From NCBI GenBank assembly GCA_022826195.1, contig JAJDVI010000107.1, positions 1-51,701 on the forward strand: 51,701 nucleotides of DNA, read 5' to 3'. This DNA comes from Acidobacteriota bacterium. GTDB taxonomy: Bacteria; Acidobacteriota; Vicinamibacteria; Marinacidobacterales; Marinacidobacteraceae. The notes under the pieces were generated by a model that was not told the origin of the DNA, searched no databases, and worked only from the letters and a program-made list of their open reading frames with translations. Of the stretch, positions 33,645-44,089 are shown piece by piece (within the stretch, counting starts at the first letter, position 1; the number at the start of each line of letters is the position of its first letter). The translations under genes and the position numbers were made by a program.

Positions 33645-34463
33645 CTACGGGACGCGGCGAGGCTCCGAGTCTGTCCGGACCGAAATCTCCCCGCTCCGGG
33701 AAACGCGGTAGGGCGCGCGATTGCTGAGAACCCCGTAGATGACTCGGACCAACTTGTTGGCGGTGGCGACAAGCGCGTGTTGGTGGCCTTTCCGATCCCG
33801 ATCGGTTTCGTAATAGCTCCGGAATTCGGTCCCCTTCGCAAGGGTGGCGGCCTCAGCGCATTCGATCAGGATCCCGCGCAAGGGGGGGCTACGTCGGCGG
33901 GCGCCACGTCCCCCGTGAGCCCCACGACCTCTCCTGTCCGGTGCAAGGCCTGCAAACGCGGCGCACTGACCGCTGGACTCGAAGGCTCGGATGTCCGGGC
34001 CAAGCTCCAGGAGGATGGCGCAGGCCGCCTCGCGGCTGACTCCGGGAATCGTCATCAGGAGCCCCACCGGCTCGTCGAACTCGGACAGGCCCTTGGCGAT
34101 GCGAGCGTCGTAGGTCGCGATTCTGCGGGTCGCCGACTTCCACGCCCGTAGCTGGTCGCTCAGAAGGAAGCGACCGGTGTCATCCAGACGAGCTGTCAGG
34201 GCGTCCCGGAGTTCTCCTTCGTCGTGCCCAACATGAGGAGAAAGGCCGTCGAGCACGGTGTGCGTCGGCGTGTCCGCGGCGAGACCTTCGAGAATGTGGA
34301 GTCCATCCGGGTCAAGAGGATCCGGGAGCGCGCTGCCGATCCGAAACCCGGCAGCGCCGACGATGGCCTGGATCTGGGTGCGTAGCCTGTTCCGATCGCG
34401 GACGATGTCCCTCCGTATCCGGCCGAGTTCCCGAAGTTGAACAAACGGTTTGGGCAGATTCAT
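33645..34463 (-). pseudogene. 5'-truncated IS110-family transposase
   Basis: The 272 residues downstream of ATG 34463 cover the second half of an IS110 transposase: 'LRELGRIRRDIVRDRNRLRTQIQAI' (spacer after the catalytic domain), 'LMTIPGVSREAACAILLELGPDIRAF' (Transposase_20), 'AAFAGLAPDRRG' and 'HALVATANKLVRVIYGVL'. The N-terminal DEDD (RuvC-like) catalytic domain of about 120-150 residues is missing; upstream the frame runs through non-coding repeat sequence instead. No terminal repeats are expected for IS110 and none are seen. It should be immobile. Confidence 0.8.
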
Positions 34464-34836
34464 GAGGGACGGTCTCGAAACATACCGGGGCCGCGTGGAC
34501 GTTGCGACACTGGAGCGCCGAGGCGGTGGAGGTTTCCGTCCCTCCCCCTGGCCGGGCCGGCACAGGCCGCCACAGGCCGGCGGCGGAACGACCTCCTTCG
34601 CCGGGATGGCGCGGCTGTGCGTCCGTCTCCCCGGATTAGCAACCAACCGCCCGCGGCCCTGCGGGCCGCTGTGCCGGCTGAAGCCGGCGTTCCAAGCCGG
34701 CGGCGCCACTCGGACCGCTGGCCAACTCCGCACGACTGCACTTTCACAACCGGGGCGATGCCGGCCGGAGGCCGGCGCTCCCAGCCGTACGCGCCACCCT
34801 GCCTGCAGGAGGGGGGCGGCCCCGGGTGTGGGGGGT
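34464..34836. repeat. Intergenic region with dispersed GGAGCGCCGGC-type repeats
   Basis: Non-coding gap between the transposase remnant and the PD40 gene. It holds three copies of a GGAGCGCCGGC motif or its complement: 34512-34520 (partial), 34683-34693 (complement, one mismatch) and 34771-34781 (complement, exact). The last is flanked by the inverted GCCGGCCGGAGGCCGGC hairpin. Two further copies lie in the 42.2-42.6 kb gap. The stretch has low coding signal in all frames. Confidence 0.5.
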
Positions 34837-34842
34837 ACAATC
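34837..34842 (+). promoter_or_regulatory. -10-like hexamer for the PD40/M28/lepA operon
   Basis: TACAAT about 41 nt upstream of ATG 34883, in an otherwise very GC-rich stretch. No -35 element is evident. Confidence 0.3.
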
Positions 34843-34882
34843 ACCGGCTACCGACCGGCCGGTTCGCAGCTCTCGTTTCCCC

Positions 34883-36034
34883 ATGTTCCAGTCGTTGCGG
34901 CGCGTATCGGGCCGCCTCGTGTTCGTACTTCCAATTGCGTTGGGCGGAGGCTTGACGGCTCCCGTTTTCGCGGGGCAGGGGGCTGAGGACGAGTCACGGT
35001 TCCTGAGCCGTATCCGCCGCCTGACGGTCGAAGGCAGGCGCGCCGGCGAGGGCTACTTCTCCCCGGACGGGAAGGAGATGGTCTTCCAGTCCGAGCGGGA
35101 GCCGGGGAATCCCTTCTTCCAGATCTACCTGCTGTCCATGGAGACGGGGGACGTGCGCCGGGTCTCGCCGGGGCAGGGCAAGACCACCTGTGCGTTCATC
35201 TCCGCGAAGAACGGGGACATCCTGTTCGCCTCGACCCACCTCGACCCGCGTTCGCTCGAGCTGCAGCGGGAGGAGATCGAGTTCCGGGAGAGCGGCCAGG
35301 AGCGCCGCTACGAGTGGGACTACGACTCCCACATGGACGTCTTCGTGGAGCGGCGCTCGGACGGCGAACTCGTCCGCCTCACCGACGCGCGGGGCTATGA
35401 CGCCGAGGGGAGTTGGTCGCCGGACGGGGAGTGGATCGTCTTCACCTCGATGCGGGGGATGTTCGAGGGCGAGCTCTCGGAGCGGGAGACCCGGCTCGCC
35501 GAAATCGATCCCTCCTATTTCGGCGAGATCTGGACCATGCGCGCCGACGGGAGCGAACAGCGGCGCCTGACCCACGTTCCCGGCTACGACGGCGGCCCGT
35601 TCTACTTCCCTGACGGGTCGCGGATCATCTGGCGGCGCTTCTCGGAGGACGGACTCGTCGCGGACGTCTGGTCCATGAACCCGGACGGGAGCGACCAGCG
35701 CCCGCTCACCGACTTCGGCGCCATGAGCTGGGCGCCGTACGTCCATCCCTCCCTCGAGTACGTCCTGTTCGCCTCGAACAAGCTGGGATTCAGCAACTTC
35801 GAGGTGTACCTGGTGGACGTCGCCGGCGAGAAGGAGCCGGTGCGGATCACCACGACGGACGGGTTCGACGGGCTGCCGGTCCCCACCCCGGACGGAACGG
35901 GCCTCGCCTGGACGTCCACCCGCCACGGCGGGGAAGGCGGCCAGATCTACCTCGCCGACTGGGATCACGAGGCCGCGCTCGCCGCGCTCCGCTCCGCGCC
36001 GTCCCGGAACGAGCCCACGGAGACCCCCCAATGA
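34883..36034 (+). CDS. Secreted WD40-like (PD40) beta-propeller protein
   Basis: About 383 residues with a signal peptide ending 'GGLTAPVFAG'. At least six TolB-like PD40 repeats are visible by their 'xSPDGxxIxFxS' pattern: 'YFSPDGKEMVFQSERE', 'ISAKNGDILFASTHL', 'SWSPDGEWIVFTSMRG', 'YFPDGSRIIWRRFS', 'PSLEYVLFASNKLG' and 'PTPDGTGLAWTSTRHG'. 'EIWTMRADGSEQRRLTH' and 'DVWSMNPDGSDQRPLTD' are the loops between blades. It probably acts in the periplasm as a binding or scaffold protein. It overlaps the M28 peptidase start by ATGA, suggesting that the two work together. Confidence 0.82.
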   Translation: MFQSLRRVSGRLVFVLPIALGGGLTAPVFAGQGAEDESRFLSRIRRLTVEGRRAGEGYFSPDGKEMVFQSEREPGNPFFQIYLLSMETGDVRRVSPGQGKTTCAFISAKNGDILFASTHLDPRSLELQREEIEFRESGQERRYEWDYDSHMDVFVERRSDGELVRLTDARGYDAEGSWSPDGEWIVFTSMRGMFEGELSERETRLAEIDPSYFGEIWTMRADGSEQRRLTHVPGYDGGPFYFPDGSRIIWRRFSEDGLVADVWSMNPDGSDQRPLTDFGAMSWAPYVHPSLEYVLFASNKLGFSNFEVYLVDVAGEKEPVRITTTDGFDGLPVPTPDGTGLAWTSTRHGGEGGQIYLADWDHEAALAALRSAPSRNEPTETPQ

Positions 36035-37823
36035 ACCGCCGCCGCCAGACCCTGATCGGGGTCAGCCTTGTGCTGGCGCCGTTCCTGACGCTTCCCGCCG
36101 CGGGCCAGACCCCCGAGGAGCTCCGGGACGACGTCCTCGCGCTCACCGGACCGGGCACGGAGGGCCGCGCGGTTGGTACGCCGGGCGCCGCGGCCGCCCG
36201 GCGCTACCTGGTCTCGGAGCTGGAGGCCGCCGGCGCCCGGCCGCTTCCCGGCCAGGACGGCCTCGGGATCCCCTTCCGTTTCATCTCCGGGGTGGAGGAC
36301 CGTGGCTCCTCACTGCGCGCCGGGGGACACAAGCGTTTCGGGAGCGACCAGGTGAGGGCGTTCGCGTTCTCGGAAACCGGCGAGGTGCGGGGGGAGCTCT
36401 ACTTCGTGGGCTACGGGATCCGGGTTCCGGAAAACGCCGGGGTGAGCTACGACAGCTACGCCGGCCACGAGGTCCGCGACAAGGTGGTGGTCGTCCTCCG
36501 CCATTTCCCCGACGGCGTGGAGGACGAGACGCGGTCGGTGCTCAACCGCCACGCGGACTTCCGCTCCAAGGCGTCGGCGGCGCGGGACCAGGGGGCGGCC
36601 GGGATGGTGATGGTCACCGGTCCCGGGTCCGAGGGGGCCGGGGAACTGGCTCCGGACGGCTTCGACATCTCGGCGCCGGGCAGTCAGGGCATCCTCGCCG
36701 TCTCCATCGACGGGGCGGCCGGCGACCGCCTCTTCGCGGGGACCGGGGTCTCCCTCGCCGAGGTGCAGCGATCCCTCGACGCGGGGGAGGTGGACGCCGG
36801 GTCCTTTCCGCTTCCGGGGTTCGCCACGCTTGCCGTGGACCTCGAGCGGACGCCCGCCAGCGGCGCGAACGTGGTCGGGATCCTCCCGGCGGCGGACGGC
36901 AGCCTCGATCCGCCCTACGTCGCGGTGGGAGCCCACTACGACCACCTGGGGATGGGGGGTGGCGGCTCCCTGAACCCCCACGGCCCCCCGGCCGTCCATC
37001 CGGGCGCGGACGACAACGCATCGGGGACCGCGGCGGTGCTCGCGCTGGCCCGTACGGTTGCCGACTCTCCCCTCGCCCGGCCGGTGCTGGTCGGGTTCTG
37101 GTCCGGGGAGGAATCGGGCCTCCTCGGCTCGCGGGCGTTCATCCGGAACGACATCCGGCCGGACCAGCTCGCGGCCTACATCAACCTCGACATGGTGGGG
37201 CGGCTCGAGGAGAACCGGCTGACCGTCCAGGCGATGGGCTCCTCGAGCGTCTGGCCCGGCATCGTCGAGCGAGCGAACGTGCCGGGGGGATTCGACCTCG
37301 CGCTCTCCGACGACCCCTACCTCCCCACCGACTCGTCGGCGTTCAACAGCGAGAGTGTTCCCACCCTCAACCTCTTCACCGGGACGCACACCGACTACCA
37401 CCGGCCGTCGGACACCGCCGACAAGCTGAACTACGAGGGTCTCGCCCGGATCGCCCGCTTCACCGGGCTCGTCGCCCGCCGGGTCGCCGAGAGCGATCCG
37501 GTCCCCGAGTTCGTGCAGGTGGAGCGCGCCCCGGAGACCGCGACCTCGCGGGTCTCGCTGCGCGCCTACACCGGGACGATCCCCGAGTACGCGACCGAGA
37601 TCGAGGGGCTGCTGCTCGGCGGCGTGATGGCCGGCGGGCCGGCCGAAACGGCGGGGCTCCGGAAGGGTGACGTGATCGTCGAGTTCGCGGGAACTCCGGT
37701 CCTGAACATCTACGACTACATGAACGCGCTGGAGGCCGCCCGCATCGGCGAGCCGCTCACCGTGGTGTTCCTCCGCGACGGGGAACGGCACGAGGTGACC
37801 CTCGTTCCGACGGCTCGGCCCTA

Positions 37824-37824
<1 letters not shown>
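36031..37824 (+). CDS. Secreted M28-family zinc aminopeptidase with PA and PDZ domains
   Basis: 597 residues. The signal peptide ends 'LPAAGQ'. An inserted PA-like domain (about 110-260, 'GIRVPENAGVSYDSYAGHEVRDKVVVVL') precedes the peptidase. The two-zinc site is complete: 'GAHYDHLG' (His), 'GADDNASGT' (bridging Asp), 'SGEESGLLGS' (Glu pair), 'NLDMVGRL' (Asp) and 'HTDYHRPSDT' (His). A C-terminal PDZ domain (about 500-595) has 'GVMAGGPAETAGLRKGDVIVEF'. By family it releases N-terminal amino acids from peptides. Coupled at both ends: ATGA with the PD40 gene and one base with lepA. Confidence 0.92.
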
Positions 37825-39646
<1,822 letters not shown>

Positions 39647-39650
<4 letters not shown>

Positions 39651-40903
39651 CCGACCGCCCGGATTCGACTTCGCTGCCGCCTGACCTTCCGACGGAGACT
39701 CCGGAACCGGCCGCCCCGGGGCTCTACGTTCACGTCCCTTTCTGTTCGCGGATCTGTCCCTACTGCGATTTCGCCGTAACTCCGCTCGGGGGTCCCGGAT
39801 CGGAGCGCCTCGATCGCTACCGGCAGGCACTGCTGCAGGAGTTGGAACTCCGGGCTGCCGCGCTCGGTGCGGACACCGTCTATTTCGGGGGCGGCACCCC
39901 CTCGCTCGCGCCGGCCGGATTCTTCCGGGAGGTGGCGTCGGCGGCTGTGGAGCGGGGCCTTGCTTCGCCCTCGCCGTTCGTTTTCCTCGAGGCCAACCCG
40001 GAGGACCTGGTCCACGATCCGGATCTCGCCCGCCGGTGGGCGGCCGAGGGGGTCTGGGGCGTCAGCCTCGGAGTGCAGGCGCTCGACGAATCCCGGCTGC
40101 GGTTCCTCGGCCGCGCGCATAACGCGTCGGATGTCGCGGTAGCGGTGTCCCGGCTCGCCGAGGCCGGCATCCCCTGGATCTCGGCCGATCTCATCTACGG
40201 CACGGCGGGGCAGACGCCCGATTCCCTGCGCGAAGAACTCGTCGCCATTGCCGCGTTGCCGGGGGTGAACCACATCTCCGCCTACGAGCTGTCCATCGAG
40301 CCCGGAACGCCTTTCGGACGCCGCCAGGCCCGCGGGGAGACCCTCGCCGTGCGTTCCGACCACGCGAGCGCCCTCTTCCGGGAGGTCCACGAAACCCTCC
40401 GAGAGAGCGGTTTCGCGGCCTACGAGGCGTGCAACTTCGCCGCGGCGCCCGAGTTTCGTTCGCGCCACAACCGGAAGTACTGGAGCCTGGTGGAGTACCT
40501 CGGGGTCGGACCATCCGCCCATTCCTTCGCACCGGAACGAGGAGAACGGTTCTGGAACCAGCGGGCGTTCGACGACTGGGAGGAAGCGATTCTCCGCGGA
40601 GAAGAACCCACGGCCGAACGCGAGACGCTCTGTTCGCACGAGCGCGCCCTCGAAGAACTGTTCCTGCGCCTTCGCACCACGGACGGCCTGCCGCTCGGGA
40701 GGTTCGCCGCCCGGTACGGCGAAGCGGTGGTGCGCGCGAACCGCAGGCTCTTCCGGGACTGGCGGGACCGGGGCCTCGTCCAGCTCCGGGGTGACGAGCT
40801 GAGGGGTTGGCTCCTGCCGACCCGCGACGGACTGGCGGTCGCCGACGCGCTCGCCCGCGAGGTGAATCTCGACGCGCTCGCCCACGATCGGAACGCCGCG
40901 TGA
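39647..40903 (+). CDS. hemW: Radical SAM haem chaperone HemW-like protein
   Basis: 418 residues. The radical-SAM cluster motif is 'CSRICPYCDF' (Cys-X3-Cys-X2-Cys, about residues 32-39). 'VYFGGGTPSL', 'EANPEDL', 'GVSLGVQALDESRLRFLGRAHN' and 'DLIYGTAGQTPDSLREEL' match HemW, while the Cys residue that marks true coproporphyrinogen dehydrogenase (HemN) before the motif is not present. HemW binds and delivers haem rather than oxidising coproporphyrinogen. GTG 39647 (GTGA with lepA) is chosen; the frame remains open upstream within lepA. Confidence 0.92.
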
Positions 40904-42237
40904 CCCCCACGTTCGGCAAGACCCCGGAGGCGGCCCCGCCGCGGGCGCCGCTCACCACCAGCCGCATCTTCTGGGTGTGGCTGCCGATGGCGGCCACCTG
41001 GATCATGATGTCCGTCGAGGGACTCCTGGTCGCGGCGGTGGTGGCCCGGCTCCCCGACGCGACGGTGAACCTCGCCGCATTCGGGGTCGCGTTCGCCTTC
41101 GCGCTGATCCTCGAGGCGCCGATCATCATGATGCTGAGCGCCTCCACGGCGCTCTGCAAGGACCGGGAGGCGTTCCGTTCGCTGCGCCGCTTCGGGGCGA
41201 CGCTGAACCTCGGGCTGACCCTGCTGATGCTCGCCTGGACGCTGTCGCCGCTCTATCCGTGGGTCGCCGAGACGGTGATGAGCCTCGATCCGGAGGTGGC
41301 GGAGCTGAGCCGGCAGGCTCTTTTGGTACTGCTTCCCTGGCCGGCGGCCATCGGCTTCCGCCGCTTCTACCAGGGGCTCCTCGTCCGGCACGGGCACACC
41401 CGCCGGATCGCCTACGGGACCACGATCCGGCTCTCGGGGATGGGCGTGACCGCCTGGCTGCTCTTCGACGCCCCGATCCCGGGGGCGCTCATCGGCGGGG
41501 CGGCGCTCTCGGTAGCGGTGCTCGTCGAAGCGTTCGCCACCCGTTTCATGGTGGCGGACTGTGTCCGCGAAGTGCTCGCCACCCCTCACGACGGGGAGCC
41601 GCTGACCACGCCCCGAATCCTCCATTTCTATATCCCGCTGCTCGTCAGCTCGGTGATCGCGCTCGCGATCCACCCGCTCGTCAACCTGTTCCTCGGGCAC
41701 TCCCGCATGGCGCTCGAGTCGCTCGCCACCTACCCGGTGGTCGCCGCGCTCGCCTTCGTGTTCCGCAGCATGGGGCTCTCTTTCCAGGAGGTCGCCATCG
41801 CGTTCATGGACGGGAGCCGCCAGCGGTTCGACAAGCTCGTCCGCTTCGCCCTCGGCCTCGGGGCGGGGGCGTGCCTGCTGCAGGGATTGGTGGCGCTCAC
41901 GCCGCTGTCCGGCCTCTGGTTCCAGCACGTGGCGGGACTGGCTCCGAACCTGGTCGACCTCTCGGTGCCGGCGCTCCAGATCCTGGTGACGATGCCGATC
42001 TTCTCGGTGCTGCTGGCGTTTTACCGGGCGCTCCTCGTCTGGAGCACCGAGACCCGCGCCATCACCTGGGCCGGCCTCATCGAGACCCTCGCCGTCCTGT
42101 CCGTGCTCTGGGTGCTGATTCAGCCGGTGAACATGGTGGGGGTCTACGCGGCGTCCTGGGCGACGCTGATCGCGCGGGGAGTGGACCTCACCGCGCTCTA
42201 TTTCTGGGGCCTGCCGATCATCCGGCGCATGCGGTAG
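40900..42237 (+). CDS. MATE/ANKH-like multidrug or pyrophosphate transporter-like membrane protein
   Basis: 445 residues and about twelve membrane segments. 'WLPMAATWIMMSVEGLLVAAVVARLPDATVNLAAFGVAFAFALILEAP' and 'LPWPAAIGFRRFYQGLLVRHGHTRRIAYGTTIRL' have the spacing of the MOP superfamily and resemble bacterial relatives of animal ANKH. The canonical MATE cation-binding Asp is not evident. The substrate is unknown. GTG 40900 overlaps the hemW stop (GTGA), so it ends the operon that began at 34.9 kb. Confidence 0.72.
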   Translation: MTPTFGKTPEAAPPRAPLTTSRIFWVWLPMAATWIMMSVEGLLVAAVVARLPDATVNLAAFGVAFAFALILEAPIIMMLSASTALCKDREAFRSLRRFGATLNLGLTLLMLAWTLSPLYPWVAETVMSLDPEVAELSRQALLVLLPWPAAIGFRRFYQGLLVRHGHTRRIAYGTTIRLSGMGVTAWLLFDAPIPGALIGGAALSVAVLVEAFATRFMVADCVREVLATPHDGEPLTTPRILHFYIPLLVSSVIALAIHPLVNLFLGHSRMALESLATYPVVAALAFVFRSMGLSFQEVAIAFMDGSRQRFDKLVRFALGLGAGACLLQGLVALTPLSGLWFQHVAGLAPNLVDLSVPALQILVTMPIFSVLLAFYRALLVWSTETRAITWAGLIETLAVLSVLWVLIQPVNMVGVYAASWATLIARGVDLTALYFWGLPIIRRMR

Positions 42238-42659
42238 AAGAGCCCGTCATCCACGCCACTGAGGAGCGCCGGTGTTCGCTCGGGACCGCGGCCCCCAAGG
42301 GCCGCGAGACTCCCATGATCGGGTGCTCCTGTACACCTCGCCGGTGATGCGAACGGCGGAACGGGTTGGAGCGCCGGCGGGTCGCCGGTGGCGCACGAGT
42401 CGCGCCATACCAGCACGACCGAACGGTCCCCGCGGCAGGAACGCACAACCCCCCTCCAACCAAATGGCCGCCTCGCCCGATGGGGACTACGACACCCGTG
42501 AGCGGACCGCGCTGGGCGTCGCCTGCGCAGAGCCCTGCTGGATCATGGGTGGGCTTCGGCGGCTCACGCCGATGGTCACCTCGTCCCGACCAGACTGAGG
42601 TACGCCCCGCACTCGATTACTCGGAAATCGTCGCTGGCGGTGCGATACCCGCCGGTCCT
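42238..42659. repeat. Intergenic region with dispersed repeats and a hairpin
   Basis: A 420-bp gap without a supported gene. GGAGCGCCGGT occurs at 42263-42273 and GGAGCGCCGGC at 42368-42378, the same family as at 34.5-34.8 kb. An 8-bp hairpin is listed separately. The rest shows no tRNA, riboswitch or coding pattern that I can recognise. Confidence 0.45.
42287..42306 (+). terminator. Perfect 8-bp hairpin about 50 bp after the MATE-like gene
   Basis: CGCGGCCC - CCAA - GGGCCGCG, 8-bp stem and 4-nt loop. No T-tract follows on the plus strand, so this is either a GC-rich intrinsic terminator of the 34.9-42.2 kb operon or part of the intergenic repeat. Confidence 0.35.
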
Positions 42660-42824
42660 TCAGAACCTTCCTGCGGGGTTATCGAGCGCGTACCGGATCG
42701 CTTCATCGAGACTCAGCTCAACCGGAGCGGGCCAGCTCGCAGCGTCTTCGTTGGGCCAGGTGGCGAACACCGGCTGAGAGAGGTTCAGCGCCACGAGAAC
42801 CACCGCTGCGGCGTTGGTGCGCAT
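42660..42824 (-). CDS. 54-residue secreted peptide with TolC-like N-terminal motif
   Basis: ATG 42824 is preceded by GAGGAG with 7-nt spacing, a strong Shine-Dalgarno sequence. Residues 1-21 form a Sec-type signal peptide ending 'SQPVFA'. The mature part ends 'VELSLDEAIRYALDNPAGRF'. 'LSLDEAIRYALDNP' closely resembles the first helix motif of TolC-family outer membrane factors (LTLEEAIRLALENNP). GC3 is about 76%, coding-like. It lies 47 bp after the sigma-factor stop, on the same strand. It could be a remnant of an outer-membrane factor gene (no TolC-like sequence continues in any frame) or a genuine small secreted peptide. Too short for confident family assignment. Confidence 0.5.
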   Translation of the reverse strand: MRTNAAAVVLVALNLSQPVFATWPNEDAASWPAPVELSLDEAIRYALDNPAGRF

Positions 42825-42871
42825 GGTGCGTCTCCTCACGAAGGGACGAGGGACTCGGCCCGGCCGGGGGA

Positions 42872-43894
42872 TCAGGCGTGCCGAAGCTCGCGCGAGAGCA
42901 TGGCCATCGCCTTGCTCTGCAATTGGCGAACCCTCTCCGCCGACACCTGGAGTTCACGCCCGATCTCCGTGAGGCTGGCCTCACGCGAGCCGCCGAGCCC
43001 GTAACGCCGTTCGACGACATGCCGCAGGCGCGCCGGAAGATGGGAAACGGCCTTCTTGACCCGGGTGCGCTCCTCCGTTCGGGCTGCGGTTTCGCACGGG
43101 TCTGGTGATGTCGCGTCCGCAAGGAGGGTTACCAGCGGAGGACCACCCACGGTTCGGGGAGAGTCCAGCGATTTCACGTCCGGTACCAGCCGGATCGTGG
43201 TCCGGAGCGTTTCTGGATCCACGCCGATCTCGTGGGCGTCGTCCTCCGTCGTATGCGGTCGATGCCGCCCCGTGCGGCATTCCTCGTTGCGGTATCGCTG
43301 TTCGACATCCGCCTCGACGATGGCGGCACGGCGGCGCAGCGCCAGTTGGTCGAGAGGGATTCGAATCGTGCGGGATTTCTGCGATAGCGCCCGGCAGATC
43401 GTCTCCCGGATCCAGCCCGCGGCGTAGCGCGGGAAACGTCGGGTCCGCGCCGGATCGAACCGGGCGGTAGCCGTGATCAGCCCCAGGTTCCCCTCCTGGA
43501 TCAAATCGGCGAGCGGCAAGCCCATCCCCTGGTAGCGCCGTGCGATCGAGACGACCAGCCCGAGGTTGCCTTCGATGAGCAGACAGGCGCCGCGCGCGCA
43601 GCGGTCCCCGAACGCCCGCTGCGGTCTTTTCGATCCGGAGTTCCGCCAGCGCGCGTACCGCAGGAAGCGGCAGCATCGCCGTTCCTCGCTTCCCGTGAGC
43701 GGCTGCTTTCGGCCTGCGTCGCGCAGATACAACTGCACTGTCTCCAGATCCTCTCGACTGTTACCTCCCGGACCATGGCGGTTGGTCTCCGCCCGGTGCC
43801 CCGCCGCCCCGGCGAGCGCGTCTTCCTCCGTGGCGCGCCACCCAGCCTCCTCGTACCGCGGTTCCGCTTTCCCCTTGGAGTTGGGAGCGCCCAT
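42872..43894 (-). CDS. Sigma-70 family RNA polymerase sigma factor (RpoD/RpoS-like, divergent)
   Basis: 340 residues. Region 1.2 'VQLYLRDAGRKQPLTGSEE', region 2 'LIEGNLGLVVSIARRYQGMGLPLADLIQEGNLGLITATARFDP' and region 4 'LPARLRHVVERRYGLGG...LTEIGRELQVSAERVRQLQSKAM' are all present, with a region 3 between. Region 2.3/2.4 is unusual: 'FPRYAAGWIRETICRALSQ' where primary sigmas have 'FSTYATWWIRQAI', so -10 recognition may differ. AGGAGG lies 9 nt before ATG 43894 and only 3 nt before ATG 43900, so 43894 is preferred. It sits inside the export-gene cluster and could drive it; no anti-sigma factor is adjacent. Confidence 0.85.
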   Translation of the reverse strand: MGAPNSKGKAEPRYEEAGWRATEEDALAGAAGHRAETNRHGPGGNSREDLETVQLYLRDAGRKQPLTGSEERRCCRFLRYARWRNSGSKRPQRAFGDRCARGACLLIEGNLGLVVSIARRYQGMGLPLADLIQEGNLGLITATARFDPARTRRFPRYAAGWIRETICRALSQKSRTIRIPLDQLALRRRAAIVEADVEQRYRNEECRTGRHRPHTTEDDAHEIGVDPETLRTTIRLVPDVKSLDSPRTVGGPPLVTLLADATSPDPCETAARTEERTRVKKAVSHLPARLRHVVERRYGLGGSREASLTEIGRELQVSAERVRQLQSKAMAMLSRELRHA

Positions 43895-44089
43895 GGTCAT
43901 TCACCTCCTGCGGATGTGCTTTCCAGAGGCCGGCTGACATATGTAGTAACGGAGTTTTGATGGCTCCGGTTCTCCAGGCGACACTTGGGTTTCCCCCTGG
44001 AAGAGCACGCTCCCACCCACGGACGCTTCGATGTGTATGGGGGAGTCGAAGCCGACCGAACCCGACACTCGATGCTCACGGTTGCGCTC

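Noticed and set aside
34464..34844. Upstream extension of the IS110 transposase frame
   Set aside because: It translates repeat sequence, not the DEDD domain; the frame is open only because of base composition.
43897..44079. 60-codon minus-strand ORF between the permease and the sigma factor (GTG start, ATGA with an ATG at 43900)
   Set aside because: The geometry looks like coupling and TAGGAG precedes it, but GC3 is only about 60%, far below that of neighbouring genes, and the product has no recognisable features. More likely leader or promoter sequence of the sigma gene.
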